Of a DNA stretch of 64,000 nt, positions 45,171 through 53,277 are shown in pieces; position 1 is the stretch's first letter, and each line of letters begins with the position of its first letter. The DNA is from Roseomonas sp. Lineage in GTDB: Bacteria > Pseudomonadota > Alphaproteobacteria > Acetobacterales > Acetobacteraceae. The stretch covers positions 62,001-126,000 of the forward strand of contig JADCFA010000005.1 in NCBI GenBank assembly GCA_020249775.1. Reading direction: 5' to 3'. The notes under the pieces are model-generated. The model was not told the DNA's origin. It ran no database searches and saw only the letters and a program-made list of their open reading frames with translations. A program made the position numbers and the translations under genes.

Positions 45171-47257
45171 AGGCGACAGCCCGCATCGGTGTTGATGTCG
45201 GTGGTACCTTCACCGATTTCGTCTTGCATGATCCCGCACGCAATCTGGTCGCGACCGGCAAGCGGCTGACGACGCCGGATGATCCATCGGAAGCGATTGT
45301 CGCCGGCATTGCGCGCTTGCTGGAAGAAACCGGCCTGAAGCCCGGCGATCTGCACAGCATCGTGCATGGCACGACGCTGGTGACGAATACCATCATTGAA
45401 CGCACCGGCTGCAAGGTGGGTTTGCTCACCACCGATGGCTTTCGCGATTCCATCGAGATCGGGCGCGAAATCCGCTATGATCTGTATGATCTTTTCCTGG
45501 AAGCGCCGACAACTTTGGTGCCGCGCCATTTGCGCCTTGAAGTGCCGGAGCGACTGGATGTCCAGGGCAATATATTGCTGCCGCTGGATGAGGCCGCGCT
45601 GATCACCGCCGCGCGGCAATTGGTGGAGGTTGAGAAGGTCGAGGCGCTGGCGATTGGCTTTTTGCATGCCTGGCGTGACCCACGCCATGAACGCCGCGCG
45701 GCGGAAGTGATACGCGCGCTTTATCCTGATCTGCCCATGACCCTTTCTTCCGCCGTGGCGCCGGAAATTCGTGAGTTTGAACGCATCAGCACCGCCTGCG
45801 CCAATGCCTATGTGCAACCGCGCATGCAGCGCTATCTCGCAAAACTTGAAGCATCCCTCGCCGCACTTGGCGTGACGGGGGCGCTTTATGTGATGCTCTC
45901 GGGCGGTGGCATTGCCTCGGTGCAGGAGGCGAAGGATTACCCGATCCGCCTGATTGAAAGCGGGCCGGCTGCGGGGGCTATGGCGGCATCATGGCTCGCG
46001 CAGCGTGCCGGGCTTGATCAGGTGATTTCCTATGACATGGGCGGCACCACCGCGAAGATGTGCCTGATCCAGCATGGAGCGCCAGACCGGAAATTCGATT
46101 TCGAGGCGGGGCGCGTGCGGCGCTTCCAGAAGGGGTCAGGCCTGCCTTTGAAAGTATCCGTGGTGGATATGATCGAAATCGGCGCTGGCGGCGGTTCCAT
46201 CGCGCGGGTTGATCCCGCTTCCGGGCTGATGAAGGTCGGCCCGCGCAGCGCCGGCGCCAAGCCCGGGCCGATCTGCTATGGACGCGGTGGGGTTGAGCCA
46301 ACGGTGACCGATTCCGATTTGGTGCTGGGCCGGCTTGATCCCGCCTATTTCCTGGGTGGGGAGATGGCGCTTGACCTTAATGCCGTGACGCGCGCCGTGA
46401 GTGGTGATCTATCCGCGAAGCTGGGCGTGAGTGCGGATGACGCCGCCCTTGGCATTCGCCGCATTGTGGATGAGACCATGGCGGCGGCAACGCGCATGCA
46501 TATGGCGGAAAAGGGCCGCGATCCGCGCCGCTTTACGCTGATTGCCTTTGGCGGTGCTGGGCCGGTGCATGCGTGTGACCTCGCAAGGCTGCTGAAGATC
46601 AAGCGCGTGCTGGTGCCGCTTGGCGCCGGGGTTGCCTCCGCGATCGGCTTTCTGGTCGCACCTCCCGCGACTGATCTGGTGCGCAGCCTGGTCGGGCGGT
46701 TGGAGCGGTTGGAGTGGGCGAAGGTGGCCGCACTTTATGCCGAGATGGTCGCGGAAGCGCGTGGATTGTTGCTGGGGGCTGGCGCTGATCCGGCGGACAT
46801 TATCTACAAGCCGGCGGCGGATATGCGCTATGTCGGCCAGGGTTTTGAAATTCCCGTGCCCATGCCGAGCCTGACGCCCGGTGCGAAGGATGTTGCGGCG
46901 ATTGAGCAGAATTTTCTGGCCGCCTATCGTGAGCGCTTTGGCCGCGCGCTGGATGGGCTGCCGATTGAAGCGCTGACCTGGCGGCTGGCGGCCTCAGCGC
47001 CGGGGCGCGATATCGCCATGGAAGGCGCGCAAAAATCCGAAGCGGGTGAGGCGCGGCGCGGCACCCGGCGCGCACTGTTTGAAGGCCAGGGTTGGTGTGA
47101 TTGCTCGGTCTATGACCGCTATCGTCTGGCGCCCGGTGCCAGTTTCGCTGGGCCCGCGCTGGTGGAAGAACGCGAATCAACCTGTGTTATTCCACCGGGC
47201 GCGCAGGTTTCCGTGGACAGGCATCGCAATCTAATCATTGAATTGAGCCAAAGCTGA
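45167..47257 (+). CDS. hyuA: hydantoinase A / oxoprolinase family subunit
   Basis: 696 residues. N-terminal ATPase fold starts GVDVGGTFTDFVLHD, then HGTTLVTNTIIERTGCKVGL and a second phosphate loop SYDMGGTTAKMCLI near 287. C-terminal LIAFGGAGPVHACDLARLL is a family signature. With HyuB forms the ATP-dependent hydrolase. Starts inside the hyuB stop and is followed after 11 bases by a Bug receptor, so uptake and ring opening appear linked. Confidence 0.92.
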   Translation: MKATARIGVDVGGTFTDFVLHDPARNLVATGKRLTTPDDPSEAIVAGIARLLEETGLKPGDLHSIVHGTTLVTNTIIERTGCKVGLLTTDGFRDSIEIGREIRYDLYDLFLEAPTTLVPRHLRLEVPERLDVQGNILLPLDEAALITAARQLVEVEKVEALAIGFLHAWRDPRHERRAAEVIRALYPDLPMTLSSAVAPEIREFERISTACANAYVQPRMQRYLAKLEASLAALGVTGALYVMLSGGGIASVQEAKDYPIRLIESGPAAGAMAASWLAQRAGLDQVISYDMGGTTAKMCLIQHGAPDRKFDFEAGRVRRFQKGSGLPLKVSVVDMIEIGAGGGSIARVDPASGLMKVGPRSAGAKPGPICYGRGGVEPTVTDSDLVLGRLDPAYFLGGEMALDLNAVTRAVSGDLSAKLGVSADDAALGIRRIVDETMAAATRMHMAEKGRDPRRFTLIAFGGAGPVHACDLARLLKIKRVLVPLGAGVASAIGFLVAPPATDLVRSLVGRLERLEWAKVAALYAEMVAEARGLLLGAGADPADIIYKPAADMRYVGQGFEIPVPMPSLTPGAKDVAAIEQNFLAAYRERFGRALDGLPIEALTWRLAASAPGRDIAMEGAQKSEAGEARRGTRRALFEGQGWCDCSVYDRYRLAPGASFAGPALVEERESTCVIPPGAQVSVDRHRNLIIELSQS

Positions 47258-47268
47258 GGGAGGCTTCC

Positions 47269-48249
47269 ATGCATTCCATTCAACGCCGCGTGGTCTTGGC
47301 CGGGCTTCTCGCCGCGCCCGCGATCCGCAGCGCCTCCGCGCAGGAGATGTGGCCGGCGCGCCCGGTGCAGATCATCAATCCCTGGCCGGCGGGGGGGTCA
47401 TCGGACACCATGGCGCGGCTTTTCGCGCAGCGCTTTTCCAATGCGTTCTGGCAGCAATTCGTGGTGGATAATCGCGCCGGCGCTTCCGGCACCATCGGGC
47501 ATGGCGCTGTCGCGCGTGCGCGGCCGGATGGCTATACGCTGCTATTCGCGACCAATAGCACCTATGCCATCGCGCCCCATCTGATCAGCCCGCTGCCTTA
47601 TGATAATCGCGCAGATTTCATCGGGATCAGCCTGGTCGGGCGCACGCCGCAGGCGCTTTGCGTGCATCCCGCGCTGCCAGTGAACAACATCGCGGAATTC
47701 CTGGCCTATGTGCGCGCCAGGCCAGATCAGATTTTCTTTTCCTCCGCCGGACTTGGCGCTTCCAGCCATTTGGCGGCAGAAATGCTGATGGGAATTGCGG
47801 GCCTGCGCATGATTCATGTGCCCTATCGAGGTGGTGCGCCTTCCATGCAGGCGGTGGTAGCTGGGGAGACGCAAATGTCCTTCATTGATGCGGTATCTTC
47901 CCTGCCACATCGCGCTGCCGGCACGCTGAAATTGCTGGCGGTGGGCACGGCAACGCGCAGTTCCTTGCTGCCGGAATTGCCGACACTGGCGGAATCAGGT
48001 GTGACGGGGTTTGATTCCTCGACCGATATGGCGCTGATGGGCCCGGCAGGCTTGCCGAGCATCGTGGTGGAACGGCTGGCCGGCGCGGTGCGTGCGGCGA
48101 TGGATGACCCGGCTTTCCGCCAGCAGATGATCACGCAGGGAACAGAGCCGATTGGCGAAAGCCCGGCGGAGTTTAACGATTATTGGACGCGGGAGCTTGC
48201 CAAATGGGGTGAGGTGATCAGGAGCCGGGGGATACGCGCGGCGGGATAG
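47269..48249 (+). CDS. Bug-type (TTT family) solute-binding receptor
   Basis: 326 residues. Signal peptide QRRVVLAGLLAAPAIRSASA, then EMWPARPVQIINPWPAGGSS. Marks: VVDNRAGASGTIGHGAVARA, RPDGYTLLF, HVPYRGGAPSMQAVVAGETQ and LPTLAESGVTGFD. GGGAGGCTTCC precedes the ATG. Placed directly after hyuA, suggesting it binds the substrate of the HyuAB enzyme. No transporter membrane subunits nearby. Confidence 0.92.
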   Translation: MHSIQRRVVLAGLLAAPAIRSASAQEMWPARPVQIINPWPAGGSSDTMARLFAQRFSNAFWQQFVVDNRAGASGTIGHGAVARARPDGYTLLFATNSTYAIAPHLISPLPYDNRADFIGISLVGRTPQALCVHPALPVNNIAEFLAYVRARPDQIFFSSAGLGASSHLAAEMLMGIAGLRMIHVPYRGGAPSMQAVVAGETQMSFIDAVSSLPHRAAGTLKLLAVGTATRSSLLPELPTLAESGVTGFDSSTDMALMGPAGLPSIVVERLAGAVRAAMDDPAFRQQMITQGTEPIGESPAEFNDYWTRELAKWGEVIRSRGIRAAG

Positions 48250-48411
48250 GGTGAGCCATCCAAAATGAAGGCCTAGTATACACATCGGCAACTTCTCCAT
48301 CGCAGATCGATTAAAAACAAGTAGCCAGAGGATGTTTAAAATGATTTAGGTATACCTTCGCTGACGAAATGAACGACTCCTTAAGAGAACCACGATCGAT
48401 CCGCAGGGGAG

Positions 48412-49335
48412 TCACTCGTTTCGCTGTCCAAGTTCTTCTTTAGGAGAATTTATCAGCGCGTTGGCTAGACTGTTTCTGTAAATTACTTCTTCTCGTTCCA
48501 CATAACGCTCAATAAAACCAATCTTAGCAATCACCTCCTCACTTTGTTTGCTGCCTAGGCGCCCACGAATTCGAGGGTCGCTTAACAGCCGCTTCATAAA
48601 TGACAGCATTAAATCAACTGACCCCCATTGTTCGCGAAAGTAGCGACTGCGCATCATCGTTTCGATTAAGTTTAATGACTCCAACATTAAGCCAATGATT
48701 GTAGAAGAATGTCCCAAATCGTCGTAGTCTGAATCGGCTCTTCGCAGGCTGCGTATTCCAGGTCCACGACTTAGGTCGCGCAATAAACTCAGCATTTCTT
48801 CCAATAGCTCGCGATCTTCTCTACCCTTGGGAAGCCCCCTCGTCTCACGCTTCGCTGTAATCACTGCCTCAATTTTCGTCTCCAAGTCCGGCCAAAATTT
48901 CTCGAACACAGTCTTCAACACACTTGGGTCAAGCCTAGCGTCTGCTAGTTTGTCATTCATTGTTGAAACAACGCGTTCAATGTCATCCTTGGAGAAATTA
49001 ACTGATTGAAATTGTGAAAGAGGACCATCAAGATCAGCAATCTTTAAGCCGAATAAGATAGGGCATACGCTCGCTTCAGAGACTTTTTTCGATATTGCGC
49101 CAGCCTCAAACATAAGCCATGGGGCATGCTTGCTCTCCGCAGTCACAATGATTACGCCCATCGAACATGCTTCTAACTGACTTGCAATTTCTGGCGACCA
49201 TCTCGAGCCCGCCTTGAGATCTTCGGGACTAAAATAAGGCTTAACAGCCTGCAAAACGCCCGGTAGCCATTCGCGAAGTACTCCAGCGATCTGTTGTCCC
49301 TGCTTCCCTGACCAGCTGAAAAATACCTTCATCAT
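48412..49335 (-). CDS. TIR-domain protein
   Basis: 307 residues. Residues 3-140 form a TIR domain: KVFFSWSGKQGQQIA, the PYFSPEDLKAGSRWSPEI block (34-50), GVIIVTAESKHAPWLMFEAG with the likely NAD-cleaving Glu at 78, and CPILFGLKIADL. Residues 150-307 are helical with no family I recognise (LLEEMLSLLRDLSRG, FIERYVEREEVIYRN). GGAG lies 4 bases before the ATG. Codon use is clearly lower in GC than the neighbours, pointing to transfer. Many bacterial TIR proteins act in phage defence, often with a partner; none is seen here. Confidence 0.85.
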   Translation of the reverse strand: MMKVFFSWSGKQGQQIAGVLREWLPGVLQAVKPYFSPEDLKAGSRWSPEIASQLEACSMGVIIVTAESKHAPWLMFEAGAISKKVSEASVCPILFGLKIADLDGPLSQFQSVNFSKDDIERVVSTMNDKLADARLDPSVLKTVFEKFWPDLETKIEAVITAKRETRGLPKGREDRELLEEMLSLLRDLSRGPGIRSLRRADSDYDDLGHSSTIIGLMLESLNLIETMMRSRYFREQWGSVDLMLSFMKRLLSDPRIRGRLGSKQSEEVIAKIGFIERYVEREEVIYRNSLANALINSPKEELGQRNE

Positions 49336-49720
49336 GAATCTCCGGAAAGTTTGATACAGAAACGACCGAGATTGTGCCTATCAGATTTTATCTTGTTTGA
49401 TAAAATTTTTCTTGAAAACGCCCAGCGAGTCGAGGTGAGCGTCACTTTAGGATTGAGGCTGAACGGAAGCGCTAGCGTGGCACCTTATCCCCTTCGCAAA
49501 GGCGTCGTGTGGCAGTTAAAATTTTTTTGTTCCATTTTTGTTCTTGCCAAATCCCTAACGTTTCGGCATCCTCCTCTTGCATCGAATCGAGGTCGCAGGG
49601 CCTTGTGACGGGGCTCTGACGAATTTTCTGGTCTCCCTGCCATAAGTTGTGGTAGTTACGACCAAAATCGCGTTATGGTTGAAATATTCACAGGTTACTC
49701 ACCAGCATCAGGGGTGCAGC
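49336..49720. other. AT-rich intergenic region between the TIR gene and recA
   Basis: 385 bases, low in GC up to about 49560. Holds the divergent promoters of the TIR gene and recA and one AT-rich hairpin (49385-49406). An 85-codon open frame at 49351-49608 has no ribosome site or family features. I see no exact GTTC-N7-GTTC alphaproteobacterial SOS box before recA. Confidence 0.5.
49385..49411 (+). promoter_or_regulatory. AT-only hairpin upstream of the TIR gene
   Basis: ATTTTATC (49385-49392), loop TTGTTT and GATAAAAT (49399-49406) give a perfect 8-bp stem followed by a T-run. It lies 50 bases upstream of the TIR ATG. As DNA it could be an operator for the TIR gene; as plus-strand RNA it would be a weak terminator-like structure. 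Role not determined. Confidence 0.4.
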
Positions 49721-50767
49721 ATGGATAAGGGAAAGGCGCTCGACGCAGCGCTCAGCCAGATCGAAAGGGCCTTCGGCAAGGGCTCCATCATGCGCCTCGG
49801 CGCCAAACAGTCCCAGCAGGGCGATATTGAGGTCGTGTCCTCAGGCTCGCTCGGGCTTGACCTCGCGCTTGGTATTGGCGGCCTGCCGAAAGGGCGCATT
49901 GTCGAAATCTACGGGCCGGAATCTTCGGGCAAAACCACTCTTGCATTGCATGTGATCGCGGAAGCGCAGAAGCGCGGCGGCACCTGCGCCTTTGTGGATG
50001 CGGAACATGCGCTTGATCCCGGCTATGCCAAGAAGCTTGGCGTGGATGTGGATAATCTGCTGATCAGCCAGCCCGATGCCGGCGAACAGGCGCTGGAAAT
50101 CGCCGATACGCTGGTGCGTTCCGGCGCCGTTGATGTGCTGGTGGTGGATTCCGTCGCAGCGCTTGTGCCGCGCGCGGAATTGGAAGGCGAAATGGGCGAT
50201 AGCCATGTCGGGCTGCATGCGCGCCTCATGTCCCAGGCGCTGCGCAAGCTTACGGGTTCGGTCGCCAAATCCAATACGCTGCTGATTTTCCTGAACCAGA
50301 TCCGCCTCAAGATCGGGGTGATGTTCGGCAATCCGGAAACCACCACCGGCGGCAATGCGCTGAAATTCTACGCCTCGGTCCGCATGGAAATCCGCCGCAT
50401 CGGCGCCATCAAGGAACGTGATGAGGTGACGGGCAACCATACCCGCGTGAAGGTGGTGAAGAACAAGATGGCCCCACCTTTCCGAGAGGTGGAATTCGAC
50501 ATCATGTATGGTGAAGGCATCAGCAAACTTGGTGAACTCATTGATCTTGGCGTGAAGGCCAATATCGTCGAGAAATCGGGTGCCTGGTTCTCCTGCGATA
50601 GTCAGCGCATCGGCCAGGGGCGTGAAAACGCCAAGGCCTTCCTGCGTGACCATCCGGAAATGGCCGCTTCCATCGAACAGCGTATCCGCGGCCAAGCCGG
50701 CTTGCTGGCCGAGAAGATGCTCTCGGGCGATGTCACCGAAGAAGAGGAAAAGGCCGCGGCGGAATAG
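49721..50767 (+). CDS. recA: recombinase RecA
   Basis: 348 residues. Walker A GPESSGKT at 65-72, the catalytic Glu in [14 protein letters not shown], Walker [21 protein letters not shown], the L2 loop region [19 protein letters not shown], and an acidic tail ([12 protein letters not shown]). Central enzyme of homologous recombination and SOS induction. The ATG at 49721 gives the family start [15 protein letters not shown]. Normally next to unrelated housekeeping genes; here a low-GC TIR gene lies upstream, divergent. Confidence 0.97.
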   Translation: MDKGKALDAALSQIERAFGKGSIMRLGAKQSQQGDIEVVSSGSLGLDLALGIGGLPKGRIVEIYGPESSGKTTLALHVIAEAQKRGGTCAFVDAEHALDPGYAKKLGVDVDNLLISQPDAGEQALEIADTLVRSGAVDVLVVDSVAALVPRAELEGEMGDSHVGLHARLMSQALRKLTGSVAKSNTLLIFLNQIRLKIGVMFGNPETTTGGNALKFYASVRMEIRRIGAIKERDEVTGNHTRVKVVKNKMAPPFREVEFDIMYGEGISKLGELIDLGVKANIVEKSGAWFSCDSQRIGQGRENAKAFLRDHPEMAASIEQRIRGQAGLLAEKMLSGDVTEEEEKAAAE

Positions 50768-50781
50768 CGGCGCCCCAAAAA

Positions 50782-50807
50782 GCGTGATCCGCCTTTCCGG
50801 ATCACGC
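50782..50807 (+). terminator. hairpin downstream of recA
   Basis: GCGTGATCCG (50782-50791), loop CCTTTC and CGGATCACGC (50798-50807) form a perfect 10-bp stem 15 bases after the recA stop, followed by CCCTGTTTCC, a weak T-run. Probably the recA terminator. The GTGATCC/GGATCAC core is shared with the palindrome at 60846. Confidence 0.6.
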
Positions 50808-51138
50808 CCCTGTTTCCGTCCTTATTGCGTGTCTGGTTCAACTCGGTTGACTGGCCAGATACTGCGCTCAGTGAGTCTGGTTGCAAGCCAACCGGCCGCG
50901 CTGGTCGTCGTGAAAAATGCAACAAGGCACGGAATCCGGCAGGGCCTAGCCCCATCGCCCGGCGAGCAGAAAATCGGATAACCCAGGACTTCATGCGGGG
51001 CGGGCTAAGGCTGGAAAAAAACGCGCTGGATATACCAGCCTCGATCGCCATCCGCGCAAAAGGCTATGCACCAATCTATCAGCACCGGCGGGCGAAAGCC
51101 CGGCTTCTTCAAAATAAGCTGCGGGGAAAAGGAGGCGA
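50808..51138. other. intergenic stretch after recA
   Basis: About 330 bases with open frames on both strands (for example a plus frame at 50825-51160) but no ribosome site or recognisable protein features. Nothing further supported. Confidence 0.4.
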
Positions 51139-51234
51139 ATGGCAAACCCGCCCGGATTGACCAACGGGGCCACTCCAGGAACTATCGAAGCGTCCGCCCC
51201 GGTCCAGCCTGTGCCAAAACCATGGGCCGACTGA
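51139..51234 (+). CDS. possible 31-residue small protein
   Basis: An ATG at 51139 is preceded by the near-perfect ribosome site AAAAGGAGGCGA and opens a 31-codon frame (MANPPGLTNGATPGTIEASA, then VQPVPKPWAD) ending at 51234. It overlaps the 3' end of the lytic transglycosylase gene on the other strand by 53 bases. No family known; the strong ribosome site is the only support. Confidence 0.25.
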   Translation: MANPPGLTNGATPGTIEASAPVQPVPKPWAD

Positions 51235-52051
51235 CCGCGTGAATCGGAGCTGAGCGATACGCATCAAGCCCACGTCCCGGTGAAGCGCCACCCGCCGCCC
51301 CGCCCAGCGCGCCCCCGCCACCTTCCAAGGGGATAACCCGCGCACGTTCCGCCCGATTGCTCAGCGAAATGCCTCCCGCACTCGCCAGCGCCACGCTCCC
51401 CCAACCGCCGCGCAGCCGCGCCAGCGCCAGGGCCTCGGCTGAGCTATCCCCGGCATTGCGCGCTTCCTGTTCCCAGGCGGCCAGCACCTTTTCGCGGTAT
51501 GGCCCAGCCCTTTCGGGTGTTTGTGAGTGGTAATGCCCCGCCGCCTGGCGCCAATCCGACCGCCCGCCATTCAACTCGGTCAGGAAGCGCGCCGCGTAAC
51601 GGGCATTGATCAGCGGGTCGAAAGCCTGCTCCAGCGAGGTAAAAGCATTAGGGTGATGATGCAGGTTCACCTGCATGCAGCCGACGTCAATGATTCGCAC
51701 GCCGCGCGCCTGCAATTGCCGCACATGGGCAATGGCTGCCTCTCTGGTTGGGAAATATTTGCCTTCCCCCTCGGCGTTTATTGTCCAGGGCCAGGGGGCG
51801 AATTGGCCGGTTTCGGGGTCGCGGCGACCGGATTCAACGCGGCCGATTGCCTGCAAAAGCCCGCGTGGCAAATTGGCGCCGCGCTCGGCCTCGGCAATGG
51901 CGGCGCGGCATAAATGGCCTTCGCTGAAGCCCCTAGCCGGTACGGCCTGCGCCGCCGCGCCTGATGGCGATAACGCCAAGCCAAGCAGGGCGGCAAGCGT
52001 AAGTGCCACCCTGCGAAGGGCGCGTTCCAGAAAGGGTTGGGCCAAAATCAT
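51182..52051 (-). CDS. lytic transglycosylase, SLT-domain
   Basis: 289 residues from the ATG at 52051 (GAAGG 2 bases upstream). Signal peptide ERALRRVALTLAALLGLALS ending near GAAAQ. The transglycosylase domain shows GLLQAIGRVESGRRD with the catalytic Glu, the INAEGEGKYFPTREAA block, DVGCMQVNLHHHPNAFTSLE and NARYAARFLTEL. Cleaves peptidoglycan glycan strands to anhydro-muropeptides in the periplasm. The frame is open to 52171, but the extra N-terminus would overlap the promoter of the small RNA candidate. May serve flagellar or secretion assembly; not shown. Confidence 0.85.
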   Translation of the reverse strand: MILAQPFLERALRRVALTLAALLGLALSPSGAAAQAVPARGFSEGHLCRAAIAEAERGANLPRGLLQAIGRVESGRRDPETGQFAPWPWTINAEGEGKYFPTREAAIAHVRQLQARGVRIIDVGCMQVNLHHHPNAFTSLEQAFDPLINARYAARFLTELNGGRSDWRQAAGHYHSQTPERAGPYREKVLAAWEQEARNAGDSSAEALALARLRGGWGSVALASAGGISLSNRAERARVIPLEGGGGALGGAAGGASPGRGLDAYRSAPIHAVSRPMVLAQAGPGRTLR

Positions 52052-52165
52052 GACCTTCGCCAGGGCAAGCCGCGTGCCAGCTTTACCGCTACCCGGCGGA
52101 AAACACGCAAGAAACCTATGGTTGATATTGCAAAAGCCCATTTTGCTGCGCTGCAAAAAATAATC

Positions 52166-52194
52166 TTGCAAAGCGCGGAGCAGGCACCTATATC
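52166..52194 (+). promoter_or_regulatory. sigma-70-type promoter for the small RNA candidate
   Basis: TTGCAA (52166-52171) and TATATC (52189-52194) are spaced by exactly 17 bases. Predicted start is about 52201, where a hairpin-terminator unit begins. Confidence 0.5.
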
Positions 52195-52200
52195 CGCCGC

Positions 52201-52278
52201 GTGCGACGGTTTCCGTTGCACATTCTTGGACGTTTCCTCCCTAAACTTGGCGGTGCCTTCGGGCACCGCCCTTTTTTT
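52201..52278 (+). ncRNA. putative trans-acting small RNA (MmgR/ar8-like candidate)
   Basis: About 78 nt. The 5' hairpin GTGCGACGG-TTT-CCGTTGCAC (9 pairs, one G-U) is followed by a single-stranded stretch carrying TTTCCTCCCT (52233-52242). A strong terminator, GGCGGTGCC-TTCG-GGCACCGCC, ends in seven T (52249-52278) with a UUCG tetraloop. No plus-strand gene ends here; both flanking genes are on the minus strand. The exposed CCUCCC could pair with Shine-Dalgarno sequences. From memory, UUUCCUCCCU is the invariant stretch of the alphaproteobacterial MmgR family, about the same size; this needs a covariance search. Confidence 0.6.
52249..52278 (+). terminator. UUCG-capped intrinsic terminator
   Basis: 9-bp stem GGCGGTGCC/GGCACCGCC closed by TTCG, then C and seven T. 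Oriented for the plus strand only; it ends the small RNA candidate. Confidence 0.9.
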
Positions 52279-53167
52279 ATCCTGGGGCTGCCGGGGCCAG
52301 GAAATCCCATTCCACGCGCGCCAGGCTTTCAATCAGCCCGCTCATATCGCGGCGTAGCGGGCCAAAGCCCGGAAGGCGTTCGATCCGGGTTTCGTCCATA
52401 TAAAGGCTGCGCGCCACTTCCACTTGCAGCGCATGGGTCGCTTCCCGCGGGCGGCCATAATGGCGGGTGACAAAGCCCCCCGCATAGGGGTCGTTGCGCC
52501 TGACCTTATAGCCAAGGCCCATCAAGGCTTCCTCTACCAGGCGGGTCGCGCGCGGGATACATGCTGTGCCATGAGCGTCTCCCAACACAAAATGTGGTGG
52601 GTTGGCCAGATGCGCGGGATGGGCCGGCATGGAATGGCAATCAATCAGCAGGCAAAAGCCAAACATCGCCCGGGTCTCCGCGATCAACCCGGCCAGCGCG
52701 GCGTGATAGGGTTCCCAACAGGCGCGGATGCGGGCCTCGGCCTCGGCAAAGCTCAGCTTGCGGCGGTAGATTTGCTCGCCGCCGGTGACGATCCGCGCGA
52801 GCGTACCAAGCCCCGCCCCGACACGGGGGCTCGCGCTATTGACCCAAGGCGGCAGGGGTTCGGTGAACATGGCGGGGTCCAATTCCCAGGCTTCCCGGTT
52901 CACATCGCACCAGACCCGGGGGAAGCAGGCAGCGATCAACGGGGCGCCATGGGCGGGGGCCGCGGCAAAGAGCTCATCCACGAAGGAATCCTCGCTCCGG
53001 CGAAGTGCAATGGGGTCCATCCGGGCGTCCAAAAGCAGTTGGTCCGGATATTGCTGACCCGAATGAGGTGATGCGAAGACCAGGGGGATGGTCTGACGTT
53101 CCGGCCGCTTGATAAGGTAGGGCTCCGCTTTGGCAGCCTCTTGGGCGGGAAAAAAGGAGGAATTCAT
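52277..53167 (-). CDS. N-formylglutamate amidohydrolase family protein
   Basis: 296 residues from the ATG at 53167; a GTG at 53206 would add 13. Family blocks: VFASPHSGQQYPDQLL (metal His), CFPRVWCDVNREAWELDPAM, LLIDCHSMPAHPAHL and VRRNDPYAGGFVTRHYGRP. Hydrolyses N-formylglutamate or a related N-acyl amino acid. No hut genes are nearby, so the histidine pathway is not implied. The ribosome site is poor for either start. Confidence 0.85.
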   Translation of the reverse strand: MNSSFFPAQEAAKAEPYLIKRPERQTIPLVFASPHSGQQYPDQLLLDARMDPIALRRSEDSFVDELFAAAPAHGAPLIAACFPRVWCDVNREAWELDPAMFTEPLPPWVNSASPRVGAGLGTLARIVTGGEQIYRRKLSFAEAEARIRACWEPYHAALAGLIAETRAMFGFCLLIDCHSMPAHPAHLANPPHFVLGDAHGTACIPRATRLVEEALMGLGYKVRRNDPYAGGFVTRHYGRPREATHALQVEVARSLYMDETRIERLPGFGPLRRDMSGLIESLARVEWDFLAPAAPG

Positions 53168-53277
53168 GGAAAATATCTCAAAATCACGCTTAAGCCCTTC
53201 CGTCACTCTGGCGCTTCACCGGTGAAATGGCGCTATGTATTAGCTGATTTTAGGTTTTAGGGGCTATACGACGATTC

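Noticed and set aside
49609-49720. LexA/SOS box before recA
   Set aside because: No GTTC-N7-GTTC match is visible in the recA leader; partial matches near 49677 are too weak.
50825-51160. 111-codon plus-strand frame after recA
   Set aside because: Starts near the recA terminator, has no ribosome site and shows random-looking composition.
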